64,000 nt of DNA. It comes from a virus. The translations under genes and the position numbers were made by a program. The notes beneath the pieces were generated by a model, which had not been told where the DNA came from, did not search any database, and saw only the letters and a list, made by a program, of their open reading frames with translations. The stretch is taken from positions 1 to 64,000 of the IMG/VR virus record IMGVR_UViG_3300020469_000008. One strand, written 5' to 3'. Positions 20,631 through 29,273 of the stretch are shown piece after piece; within the stretch, counting starts at the first letter, position 1, and every line of letters begins with the position of its first letter.

Positions 20631-22742
20631 ATGCCTACAGAAGATTTATACGAAGCAAACAGTGAACCACCTGAGCAAGAAGATAAAGTCGTTGAAGTTA
20701 CAAAAATCTCAAAAACATTACAGCTAGCTGGAGTTTCTGAGTTGAACATAGAACAAGCGCCAGCGCCGTCTAGACCAGTTAATAAAATTAATATTCCTGA
20801 AGTAATCAAACCTAAAGCTAAATTTGTTTATAACTACTTTACGCGGGATGAGAGGATTAGGCCCGACAGTACAAACGATAATGAAAGAATTATTGTACTT
20901 GACGCGTCAAATACAGATGAGATATTTCACAGAACAAGGAATAAAAAACTCGCGAGGTTTGTTCGTTTAGAATTTAACAGTCCACAGGTACCCGCGGCAT
21001 TTAATAATAGATTTAATCTTACAAAAAGGTTTAACTTAACAAATGCTTTAAATCAAATAATTGTTGAAGGCGCAAACTCTGACAAAGTTTTCACCGGTAT
21101 CGAGTTCATGGACACGGGTAAAGAAAATTTCGTTTACAAAATGTTAAACAGCGCTTTGTTTTTTCAAGATATACCTGTTGAAAAAAACTCAAATAGAGAA
21201 GCGATCGCAAAACTCCATGCAACTTTAGAAGAGAAGGGAGGTCTTAAAGGACAAGACAAGAAGCTGTTATTTGAAACCTTTAGAAATTTTAACCCGTCAA
21301 CTGGTGGTAATGATTCTCAACAATACGTTTTAGCACCTTCAGACGTTCCCCCAGAGGTCGCTAAATTTGCGGATGACCCTGTCAGTAAACAAACAGTATC
21401 AGTCCAGTTTAATAATTTATTTATTTCTGAATTAATATCGAGTGCAACTGCAATATCTGACAATGTGTTCCAAGATGAATTAAGATCGCTAGTATCACCT
21501 GCGCGCAACATAACAACTGCCCTTTTAGCAGATTTACCACCAGTTCACACTTTTCGAGAGCTTGATTATGAGTTAGAAGTAAAAGCAGTAAAATTACAAA
21601 GTTTACCCGAAACATCACCAGCAGAAAAAGAAAGATTGTTAGCCAAGTACCCAGAGATTAATTTTGCAGGATATCTCATAGAAAAATTTGAAGTATTACC
21701 TGATGAAACAATTGAGTTTTTGGGGAGAAGGTACATCAAAGATCACGACACAAACTATGCAATAGATTCAGAAGTTAGATACGGTGGTGTGTATACATAT
21801 AAGATTAGAACAGTATGTCAAGTAAAGGTTGTAATTCATACAATTGCTGATAATCCTGCATGTGACCAGGCTGTTTTAGCTACTTGTTTTATGGCTTCAG
21901 AAGGTGAAAATTTCAGTATAAATTGTGTTGAGAGGGTACCTCCCCCACCACCTAGCAATTTAAGGGCAACATTCGATTTTGAGACGCTTTTCCCACGAAT
22001 TTCTTGGCAATTTCCCTTAAATAAACAAAGAGATATTAAACGTTTCCAGATATTTAAAAGATTATCTGTTCAAGAACCTTTTATTTTACTACAAGAATAT
22101 AATTTTGACAATTCACTAGTTAAAACACAAGTAGCAGAATTAGCGTCTGATGGTAAAGTTGTAACAATGACAAGACCGAGAACATATCATGTTGACGTAA
22201 CCCATAAACAAGGTGAAAAGCCAATTTACGCAATTGCGTGTGTTGACGCCCATGGATTAAGTTCTAATTATAGTCCACAAGTAATGGTCGAACGCGATAG
22301 ATACACTAATAAAGTAAAAAGAACAGTTATAAGCAGAGCAAACGCACCAAAACCATACCCTAACATGTTTTTAAATGTTGATACATTCCAAGATGCAATT
22401 AAGGTAAGCAATTATGATAGAATTAAAATTATATTTGATCCTGAATATTACAGAGTGATGAAAAACGACATAGAAATAAGGAAAGGTGCTGGGGGTTCAG
22501 CTGGTGATTCATTTAATACTTTTAACACAAAGGTAGAACGCGACACAAACTTGCTAGCAATTGATAATCAAAACTTCAGGTACAAGTTTCATATAATCAA
22601 TATCGACAATCAACTTGATCAAATTGTTAAGGTTAAACTTTTTAATTTTACGTCGGCAAACGGTATAGACGAAGACACATTTGAAGTACCGGTAACTGAT
22701 TTATCGGAAGATAATTTAAGTTTTCAGTACGGAGTTGAATAA
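20631..22742 (+). CDS. Structural protein with fibronectin-III-like segments
   Basis: 703 aa. The start has AGGAA upstream. The N-terminal 50 residues are acidic and Pro-rich. Residues about 436-560 start with a PPPPP linker and continue as an FnIII-like beta domain (SNLRATFDFETLFPRISWQF ... RTYHVDVTHKQGEKPIYAIACVD). A second beta segment at about 345-410 (AGYLIEKFEVLP ... VYTYKIRTVCQVKVV) has similar strands. Such domains are common on phage tail and fibre surfaces. No catalytic motif. It precedes the second MGxLD protein. Confidence 0.5.
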   Translation: MPTEDLYEANSEPPEQEDKVVEVTKISKTLQLAGVSELNIEQAPAPSRPVNKINIPEVIKPKAKFVYNYFTRDERIRPDSTNDNERIIVLDASNTDEIFHRTRNKKLARFVRLEFNSPQVPAAFNNRFNLTKRFNLTNALNQIIVEGANSDKVFTGIEFMDTGKENFVYKMLNSALFFQDIPVEKNSNREAIAKLHATLEEKGGLKGQDKKLLFETFRNFNPSTGGNDSQQYVLAPSDVPPEVAKFADDPVSKQTVSVQFNNLFISELISSATAISDNVFQDELRSLVSPARNITTALLADLPPVHTFRELDYELEVKAVKLQSLPETSPAEKERLLAKYPEINFAGYLIEKFEVLPDETIEFLGRRYIKDHDTNYAIDSEVRYGGVYTYKIRTVCQVKVVIHTIADNPACDQAVLATCFMASEGENFSINCVERVPPPPPSNLRATFDFETLFPRISWQFPLNKQRDIKRFQIFKRLSVQEPFILLQEYNFDNSLVKTQVAELASDGKVVTMTRPRTYHVDVTHKQGEKPIYAIACVDAHGLSSNYSPQVMVERDRYTNKVKRTVISRANAPKPYPNMFLNVDTFQDAIKVSNYDRIKIIFDPEYYRVMKNDIEIRKGAGGSAGDSFNTFNTKVERDTNLLAIDNQNFRYKFHIINIDNQLDQIVKVKLFNFTSANGIDEDTFEVPVTDLSEDNLSFQYGVE

Positions 22743-22801
22743 AAAATTTACTAGTAATCTTTGAATGAGTATATTTAATATAAAAATAAGTGGAGATATA
22801 A

Positions 22802-23533
22802 ATGGGTTTCTTAGATCATAGCACGAATAATATTATCGTTGATGCAGTATTAACAGACGCGGGCAGGAGAGCACTAGCTCGAAATGACGGTTCCTTTCAG
22901 GTTTTTCAGTTTGGATTAGGCGACGACGAAGTTGATTATGAAATAATCAAACATTTTGGGAGAACAGTAGGGAAAGAAAAAATTGAAAAGAATACACCAG
23001 TTTTAGAAGGTCTAACTGCTGGAAGTTTAGCTTTAAAGCACAGGCTAGCGAGTATCGACAATGAATTTGTAACACATTTTCCTTCATTTAGTATTTCAGC
23101 AAATGGTACTTCCACTGCTAATACCTCAGTTGATTTTACTAGAAACAGTACTGAAAACAACTTAAAAAGAAAGAAAATAGTTGTAGAAGTTCAACCATTT
23201 TCAGGCGCACCTGAAGTAGATGTACAATTGATTGATAGTGCGTTTAGAGTTGAAATGAATCACTTGTTTTTACGAATAGAACGTGATCAACCAAATGTTA
23301 TTTTTACAGATAATATTGCTGTTTACGATGTTGATGCGAATGAAGGTTCAGGAAACATAACGTCAACATCTGCTTTCGCACTTGCAGTAAAACAAATTAC
23401 AAATACAACATTTAATATTTATGCTACGTCAGGTGGTAACTTTATTAAAACTTTTGTTAAGGTAACAGGTATTAATTCAGGTTTAACAACTACATTTGAA
23501 GTAAGAATTAACAATCCTGCATCAGCAACATAA
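22802..23533 (+). CDS. Virion structural protein, MGxLD family
   Basis: 243 aa, GGAG before the start. MGFLDHSTNNIIVDAVLTDA, then GRRALARNDGSFQVFQFGLGDDEVDYEII, is a pattern I associate with structural proteins of large myoviruses. The C-terminal half is beta-rich (FALAVKQITNTTFNIYATS ... FVKVTGINSGLTTTFEVRIN) and reads like an Ig-like domain. It is related at its N-terminus to the 353-aa protein at 12062..13123. No enzyme motif. Its place between large tail proteins suggests a tail or baseplate part. Confidence 0.55.
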   Translation: MGFLDHSTNNIIVDAVLTDAGRRALARNDGSFQVFQFGLGDDEVDYEIIKHFGRTVGKEKIEKNTPVLEGLTAGSLALKHRLASIDNEFVTHFPSFSISANGTSTANTSVDFTRNSTENNLKRKKIVVEVQPFSGAPEVDVQLIDSAFRVEMNHLFLRIERDQPNVIFTDNIAVYDVDANEGSGNITSTSAFALAVKQITNTTFNIYATSGGNFIKTFVKVTGINSGLTTTFEVRINNPASAT

Positions 23534-23539
23534 ATAAGA
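23530..23539 (+). promoter_or_regulatory. Late-promoter-like element
   Basis: ATAAATAAGA, overlapping the stop of the previous gene and 18 bases before the next ATG. The identical 10-mer lies before the major capsid gene (45855) and before the gene at 52167. The core resembles the T4 late promoter TATAAATA. Promoter function is inferred from sequence and placement. Confidence 0.35.
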
Positions 23540-23556
23540 GAAGAGGGAAATAAATT

Positions 23557-24759
23557 ATGGCAACTTTTAAGACCATCACTAGTGATGATATAAAAACGAC
23601 AACATCAATTCTAAATCAGTTAGTTGACTTTGTTGAGGAAGATGTATCAGGATCAAACACAAGAAAGAAATTTCAGGTATTTGTCACTAGTTCAGCAACA
23701 AACGCAGTGACATCTTCGCTTTTTCAAACAGTATATGATCAAAACTTTACTTTGCAAACAGCAAATGAGTTATTTGATATGACGATGGGTGTTTATTTTA
23801 ATTCTGATACAGTTACGGGATCAGCAGCTTCTCCCTCTCAAGATGCAAATCAGAAGTTATTATTTAAAGAAACTTCATTAATGATGCGAGAAAAAGTCAA
23901 CATTTACAGGCAACATGCACAATTATTGTTAGGCAATGCACAATCAAGATTTACAGCACCAAATTCAAATCTGCCAGCATCAAACAACAACAATATTAAT
24001 GAGGCATTATTTATTAATTTTAAAAGACTTTTTGTTCGAGACGGAATTAAGCGAGAAACATTTGCGATGAAAATGTTTGCTAGCTCATCTAGAGGCCTCG
24101 CAGGTGACGCACATGCATCAAATTTAACAGTAACACGAATTAATCCAGCCACTGGGTCAGTAATTTTAACAGACGTAGGTTCTTCAACAAGTGTTGAACG
24201 TTCAGAATCTGGTGGCGATGTTGGAAACATTGTGTTAGCAAGTAACACAAATACTTCAGTTGGTCTAATGTACTACCAACAAGGTATTGCTGTTTTAGAC
24301 ATGAAGAAAGTTTTTGATGCTAATCAAGTAATGTCAGGTACAATTTCAAGAGTAGGATCAGCTGCTACTGTCGTAATGAATGATAAGTTTATTCCAGGGT
24401 TTGTCACGTCCGCTTCTATTGACGAAGTTTTAGATCACGTCGCGACAACAAGATTCGGTTCCGGTTCAAATACGTTTGCTACATTTCAAAATAATACTAA
24501 ATTAAATTCAACTTTGTATTTCTGTAGGGCAACAGCAGACGAGTTTAACTATTCCACAAACCCAACGTATACTGACACATCCGGTCGACTAGTTGTAGTT
24601 GATGAAGGCGCAGGTAGAGATGAGAAATCATTTTCTTTTGTAACAACTGTTGGTTTATACGATGCAAACGAAGAATTGTTAGCTGTGGCAAAACTTAGTC
24701 GTCCAGTTGAAAAGAATGATGAGAAGGATTTGACATTTAGAGTGCGTTTAGATTTCTAA
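23557..24759 (+). CDS. Structural protein with 'VGLYD...FRVRLDF' C-terminus
   Basis: 400 aa. The C-terminal 40 residues (TTVGLYDANEELLAVAKLSR, then PVEKNDEKDLTFRVRLDF) form a block I remember from structural proteins of other large myoviruses. The next gene's product ends with a diverged copy. The N-terminal half is helical, the rest beta-rich. GAGG lies upstream of the start. Likely a virion, probably tail or fibre, component; no enzymatic feature is seen. Confidence 0.55.
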   Translation: MATFKTITSDDIKTTTSILNQLVDFVEEDVSGSNTRKKFQVFVTSSATNAVTSSLFQTVYDQNFTLQTANELFDMTMGVYFNSDTVTGSAASPSQDANQKLLFKETSLMMREKVNIYRQHAQLLLGNAQSRFTAPNSNLPASNNNNINEALFINFKRLFVRDGIKRETFAMKMFASSSRGLAGDAHASNLTVTRINPATGSVILTDVGSSTSVERSESGGDVGNIVLASNTNTSVGLMYYQQGIAVLDMKKVFDANQVMSGTISRVGSAATVVMNDKFIPGFVTSASIDEVLDHVATTRFGSGSNTFATFQNNTKLNSTLYFCRATADEFNYSTNPTYTDTSGRLVVVDEGAGRDEKSFSFVTTVGLYDANEELLAVAKLSRPVEKNDEKDLTFRVRLDF

Positions 24760-24768
24760 AGGTGGGTA

Positions 24769-27132
24769 ATGTCATTTATTAAAATAGGTAAAAATAATTT
24801 TGAACATGTATCAGTTGCGTTAAGACCTCAAACTAATTTTGTATCTTCATCAGCAGGTATTACGGGTTCGAATTTTGTGTCGCCTCTTAGATCTCCTACA
24901 CTTAAGCAAATTTTTCCAAACTTAAGTTTAGATAACATAGATCCAAACGACAGACAGACAATGGCAGAGTTAAGATCAAAAGTTCTTGCTAGTCCAGAAG
25001 CTAAAAGAGGAGAGTTCATTGCTGCTGACCGTAATACAAGTAAAACAAATATTAATGTCGAAGCACAAAATTATTTAAATTCAGTTAATTCCGCCCAGAG
25101 AGTCGAAAAATTTTCTAAAGCAATAAATATCTTTAGATTTGATTTGCCTGTTACAATAAACGCAAATAGAAATATTAAAAACATCGTCAAGAAAACATTT
25201 ATGCCATATCATAAACATAGATATGATAATTGTAATTTTGCATATTCAAACTATCACACACTTAATTTTTTCCATTCAACAACTGTACCAACAGGGTCAG
25301 CTTTAATATATCCTAACGTAAATCGTGCATATGACTTGCCAACTAATTTCTGTGTAAATTTTTGGATTAACCCACGTTATTCGTATGACAATTACAGGGC
25401 GGGTACTATACTACATCTGTCGTCATCACTAGCAATATCTCTAGTCTCAGGATCTTCAACAGATAAATTCGGTCAACCCGATACATTTAAAATACTCGTA
25501 CAACTAAGCCAAAGTGCAGACAAAGCACCATCAAGTGTAGACTTAAGGAATCCATCGACAAGTTATCCAAATGATCTTATTTTTACTTCATCACATTTTT
25601 TAAATAAAAATCACTGGCACAATGTGACAGTCCAGTGGTCGCCAGATGTTAATAATTCGTCTGGTTCGATATTTATTGATGATAAAGAAACTAGATTTCA
25701 TGTGCCTTCATCTTCACTTGCTGTTAACACATCAATACCATACTCGGGATCAGTTGTTGGTAACTATTATGACGGTACGCGTAGGAACTTAGCATTCTTA
25801 CTAAATAATGCATCAGGTACAGCTGAAGGTTTTACCGGTATGGCACCCACTGATGAAGGGGATCCATTTTTCAGTGGTAATACGTTTGGGCACCCACTTA
25901 ACGCTGAAATGCATGAGTTGAAAATTTACAACAAGGTGCTTTCAAATACTACTGGCGCAATTAAGCTCAAGTCAGATTTGCAGCTCATAAAAGAAACTGG
26001 ACCGTCAAACTTTGACAATTTAATTTTTTATGTGCCTCCTTTCTTTTACCCAACATCATCTTTAAGGCAGGTACTCACAACCCCTTTCGAAAAGACCATA
26101 ACATCAACAGACGACCCACTTAACGTTGCTTTTTCTCTTGGTAAAAATGGTAAAATGATAAATTTAGAAAATTTTACAAGGGAGTTTATTGTAGGCCAAC
26201 AACCACGTTTATTTGGTCTTGTGCCTGAAACAATAAATACAACAATACAAAACATAACAGCAGATCAATTTGTCTATGACACGGGATCACATAAAAAGAG
26301 AAATTTCTCAATACTACCAAACGACAACGGTCTATTTATACCTAACTATTTTGCACTTAAAAGCTCAGAAATGTCTGGTAGTGCTAAATTTTATGAAGAT
26401 TCAATTGACAAAAGAGGTTCGATTGATTATTCAATGATATCACTTGAAGATTTAATACCTAGTTCATCTTTGCACCCGGGATTAATACAATCCCGAGGTC
26501 AAGTTTACAATGCAATTGTTTCAGCCAGCGCTCAAAACCCGGGCGTTAACAAAGGTGCAGTGTTAACTATAGCGCAGAGAACAAAAGATAGGAGCACAAA
26601 CGAAATTGTTATCTACGATATATCTAATCTTTATTATGGGAACAGAATAAACCCAGGTTCATTTGAATTATTTGAAGATAACTTAACAGGATCCGAACAT
26701 AAGATTAGTATTAAAATTAAAGATAACGAACGCGGCTCATTATATCGTGCGGATGCTGTAACAAAACATGCTACTTGGAACAATATCGGTAATGTATTTT
26801 ATGATGAAGGCATTGCAATAATCAAGACACCCCATCTTTTGTTTTTTAATAAGGATAAAACAGACATAAAGTTTAAAGGGGAACAAAATTTACACACGAT
26901 GATACTAAACATTCCAGCATATGCAAATATGATGAATTCGTCATCAAACCCTACATTTAAATCATTGTCACCGTCCACCGGTGCCAACGATGAAGATATA
27001 TCCACATTATACGTCACCACAGTTAACATTCATGACGATAACTTTAATATTATAATGAAGGCAAATTTTGCACAACCCATCTTTAAAACAGAAGAAGATG
27101 AATTTATTATAAGACTAAAAGAGGATTTTTGA
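24769..27132 (+). CDS. Tail protein with LamG-like domain and 'FxxRLxxDF' C-terminus
   Basis: 787 aa. Residues about 190-392 form a LamG/concanavalin-like domain: NFCVNFWINPRYSYDNYRAG, later HWHNVTVQWSPDVNNSSGSI and MHELKIYNKVLS. The last 40 residues (TTVNIHDDNFNIIMKANFAQ, then PIFKTEEDEFIIRLKEDF) are a diverged copy of the upstream protein's C-terminus, so the two may sit on the same scaffold. AAGGTGGG precedes the start. Probably a glycan-contacting tail appendage. Confidence 0.6.
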   Translation: MSFIKIGKNNFEHVSVALRPQTNFVSSSAGITGSNFVSPLRSPTLKQIFPNLSLDNIDPNDRQTMAELRSKVLASPEAKRGEFIAADRNTSKTNINVEAQNYLNSVNSAQRVEKFSKAINIFRFDLPVTINANRNIKNIVKKTFMPYHKHRYDNCNFAYSNYHTLNFFHSTTVPTGSALIYPNVNRAYDLPTNFCVNFWINPRYSYDNYRAGTILHLSSSLAISLVSGSSTDKFGQPDTFKILVQLSQSADKAPSSVDLRNPSTSYPNDLIFTSSHFLNKNHWHNVTVQWSPDVNNSSGSIFIDDKETRFHVPSSSLAVNTSIPYSGSVVGNYYDGTRRNLAFLLNNASGTAEGFTGMAPTDEGDPFFSGNTFGHPLNAEMHELKIYNKVLSNTTGAIKLKSDLQLIKETGPSNFDNLIFYVPPFFYPTSSLRQVLTTPFEKTITSTDDPLNVAFSLGKNGKMINLENFTREFIVGQQPRLFGLVPETINTTIQNITADQFVYDTGSHKKRNFSILPNDNGLFIPNYFALKSSEMSGSAKFYEDSIDKRGSIDYSMISLEDLIPSSSLHPGLIQSRGQVYNAIVSASAQNPGVNKGAVLTIAQRTKDRSTNEIVIYDISNLYYGNRINPGSFELFEDNLTGSEHKISIKIKDNERGSLYRADAVTKHATWNNIGNVFYDEGIAIIKTPHLLFFNKDKTDIKFKGEQNLHTMILNIPAYANMMNSSSNPTFKSLSPSTGANDEDISTLYVTTVNIHDDNFNIIMKANFAQPIFKTEEDEFIIRLKEDF

Positions 27133-27672
27133 TTGTTACTAGCACTAGATATATCGACAAGCTGCACTGGGTATTGCATCTTTGACGAGGATAAACTTAT
27201 AGACATTGGAAGTATAAACTTAAGTAAACATAAGGGGTTGTTCGAGAAAGCAACACAAGTTAAATTAGACATTGTAAAGATGTACAAAAAATATGACATA
27301 ACTCACGTTGCTGTTGAAGAAAACTTGCAAGCATTTAGGCCCGGGTTGAGCTCAGCAAAGACGCTAATGACATTGGCACAATTTAATGGTGTTGTGCGCT
27401 GGATATGTCATGAAAGCCTATCAGTTCCTGTTGAATCGATAAACGTAAACACAGCCCGGAAAAATGTAGGTTTGAAAATTAATAAAAAAGATAAGTCAAA
27501 GTCAACAAAAGAAAAAGTGTTAGATTGGGTGTCCGCAGATGAACCGTCTATAAAGTGGCCAACAAAGATATTAAAGAGTGGACCAAATAAGGGTCAGAAG
27601 CGAATCTGTAATGAAGCATACGATATGGCAGATGCTTATGTCATAGGTAGATCTTTTTTAGTTGAAAATTAA
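27133..27672 (+). CDS. RuvC-like Holliday-junction/branch nuclease
   Basis: 179 aa, TTG start immediately after the preceding TGA, with GAGG eight bases upstream. The RNase-H-fold acidic residues are visible: Asp6 in LLALDISTSCTGYCIF, a Glu pair in THVAVEENL, and the C-terminal Asp residues in AYDMADAYVIG. The basic stretch before the last motif (KSGPNKGQKRICNEAYD) suits DNA contact. RuvC-family enzymes cut branched DNA; in a phage this would trim recombination intermediates before packaging, the job T4 gives to the unrelated gp49. It lies directly before the primase. Confidence 0.75.
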   Translation: MLLALDISTSCTGYCIFDEDKLIDIGSINLSKHKGLFEKATQVKLDIVKMYKKYDITHVAVEENLQAFRPGLSSAKTLMTLAQFNGVVRWICHESLSVPVESINVNTARKNVGLKINKKDKSKSTKEKVLDWVSADEPSIKWPTKILKSGPNKGQKRICNEAYDMADAYVIGRSFLVEN

Positions 27673-27696
27673 AATAGTGCTCGATACAATTCCAAT

Positions 27697-28665
27697 ATGG
27701 AAATTGTTACTAAGCAACAAAAAATAGATGTTTTAGAAGGTATATTTGGTGAAGCCACGTTAGCAAACAGTGGTAAGAACATATCAGTAATATGCCCTGT
27801 TTGCCGTGCCAATTCAAAATCAAGTGCCAAGAAGCGTAAACTATCAATCTGCCTTGAAAAAGGTATATATCATTGCTGGGTGTGCGAAACAAAAGGTAGG
27901 AACGTTGCAAAATTCGCCATTAGAAACGCTAGTGCAAATAAAAACGACTTCGTAACCCTAAATGAACTTTTTGCATTCGATAATACAAACGAAGAAAAAG
28001 AACCAGAATACATCCTCAGGCTACCTGACGATTTTTGTCTACTAGTAAATGCAACTGGTAGATTAGGAAGTATAGCAAACAGTTATCTGCACAAACGAGG
28101 TTTAACACAGAATGACTTGTTACGTTATAAAATAGGAATAAGTAACGAATACGAATATGTTAACAGAATTATCTTTCCGTCATTTTGCGAAGATATGAAG
28201 CTTAATTACTTTTTATCACGAACTTATGATGAAACTGAAAAAAGAAAGTATAAGAATTGCAAGATTCAGCGTAGAGATATTATTTTTAACGAATATCTAA
28301 TTGATTGGGATCAGCAAGTAGTACTAGTTGAAGGCGTTTTTGATGCGATTAAAGCAGGTGACAACTCTATTCCGATGCTAGGTAGTTGGATAGATGAAAG
28401 TCATTACTTGTTTAAAAAGATAGTGCAAGAAAAAACACCTGTTATTCTAGGTTTAGATCCGGATGCGATAGAAAAGACAATGAAAATTGCTAAAAATTTT
28501 AAGCAATATGGTATTGATGTAAGAATTACACAACACGAAGATAAAGATTTTGGAGACATGACAAAAGACGAAGCAAATTATTACATACAAACTGCGCAGA
28601 AGTATGAACTTACTGATAGAATAGGATATTTAATACAGAGTATCAGTTCCGGTTCGATATTTTAG
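27697..28665 (+). CDS. DnaG-type DNA primase (zinc ribbon + Toprim)
   Basis: 322 aa. An N-terminal zinc ribbon is visible (CPVC near residues 33-36; YHCWVCETKG near 64-73), followed by an RNAP-like region and a Toprim domain with VVLVEGVFDAIKAGD (catalytic Glu) and ILGLDPDA (DxD-type motif). The order and size fit T7/DnaG-type primases and T4 gp61, which make RNA primers for lagging-strand synthesis. No helicase domain is fused, so the helicase must be elsewhere. The start lacks a good ribosome site. Confidence 0.8.
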   Translation: MEIVTKQQKIDVLEGIFGEATLANSGKNISVICPVCRANSKSSAKKRKLSICLEKGIYHCWVCETKGRNVAKFAIRNASANKNDFVTLNELFAFDNTNEEKEPEYILRLPDDFCLLVNATGRLGSIANSYLHKRGLTQNDLLRYKIGISNEYEYVNRIIFPSFCEDMKLNYFLSRTYDETEKRKYKNCKIQRRDIIFNEYLIDWDQQVVLVEGVFDAIKAGDNSIPMLGSWIDESHYLFKKIVQEKTPVILGLDPDAIEKTMKIAKNFKQYGIDVRITQHEDKDFGDMTKDEANYYIQTAQKYELTDRIGYLIQSISSGSIF

Positions 28666-28673
28666 GAGATATA

Positions 28674-29273
28674 ATGAGTAATTTGACGAATTCTAAACTT
28701 CGTAGAATGATTATGCAAGAATTAGCAAAAATGGTGGGTGAGGACGCTTTAGTTTCACCTGATAGAAGAGATTCATACAGAGACACAGGTTATCGCCCGC
28801 AAACAATGGAACCACACAGTTTTACTTTAACAAAGTACGGTGACAATTACGACGATTTCGGCGGTGGTGAAGAAGAGACTTGTGAACAATGCGGTAAAAT
28901 GTCATATGATTGTGAATGTTTTGAATCAGGCTGTGGATCCACCACCTCGAGTAGTGTCACACTGCAAGAAGGTGATTGTGGTTGTGGATCGTCGTCTAAT
29001 GACGGTACAGATTATTCAATAGATACAATGGAAATGCTTGACAGTGTCTTAGGGGATATGATACATACTCACCCTGACAAGCACAGTCACAACAATTATA
29101 TGGCGAAACCTGCGCTATACAAAGTTGCAAAGTATGCACAAAAGCTTTTACATATGATACCAGACGGGTATGAATTAGATGATTGGCAACGACACAAAAT
29201 TGCGCAGATATCTGATGACATATCTGAGGTATATCATTCACTAGATTACGATTTTCATGACGACGAGTATTAA
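28674..29273 (+). CDS. Small Cys/His-rich acidic protein with capsid-targeting-like leader
   Basis: 199 aa, good AGGAG before the ATG. The N-terminus KLRRMIMQELAKM (from residue 8) matches the leader shared by ten other proteins here, with [M]-Q-E at residues 14-16. The middle has CEQC, CEC and CGC clusters that could bind a metal, plus a His-rich stretch (MIHTHPDKHSHNNYM). The last 60 residues look helical and acidic. The stop overlaps the ATG of the PAP2-Fic gene by one base, so the two are co-translated. Function unknown. A virion-packaged partner of PAP2-Fic is my inference. Confidence 0.6.
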   Translation: MSNLTNSKLRRMIMQELAKMVGEDALVSPDRRDSYRDTGYRPQTMEPHSFTLTKYGDNYDDFGGGEEETCEQCGKMSYDCECFESGCGSTTSSSVTLQEGDCGCGSSSNDGTDYSIDTMEMLDSVLGDMIHTHPDKHSHNNYMAKPALYKVAKYAQKLLHMIPDGYELDDWQRHKIAQISDDISEVYHSLDYDFHDDEY

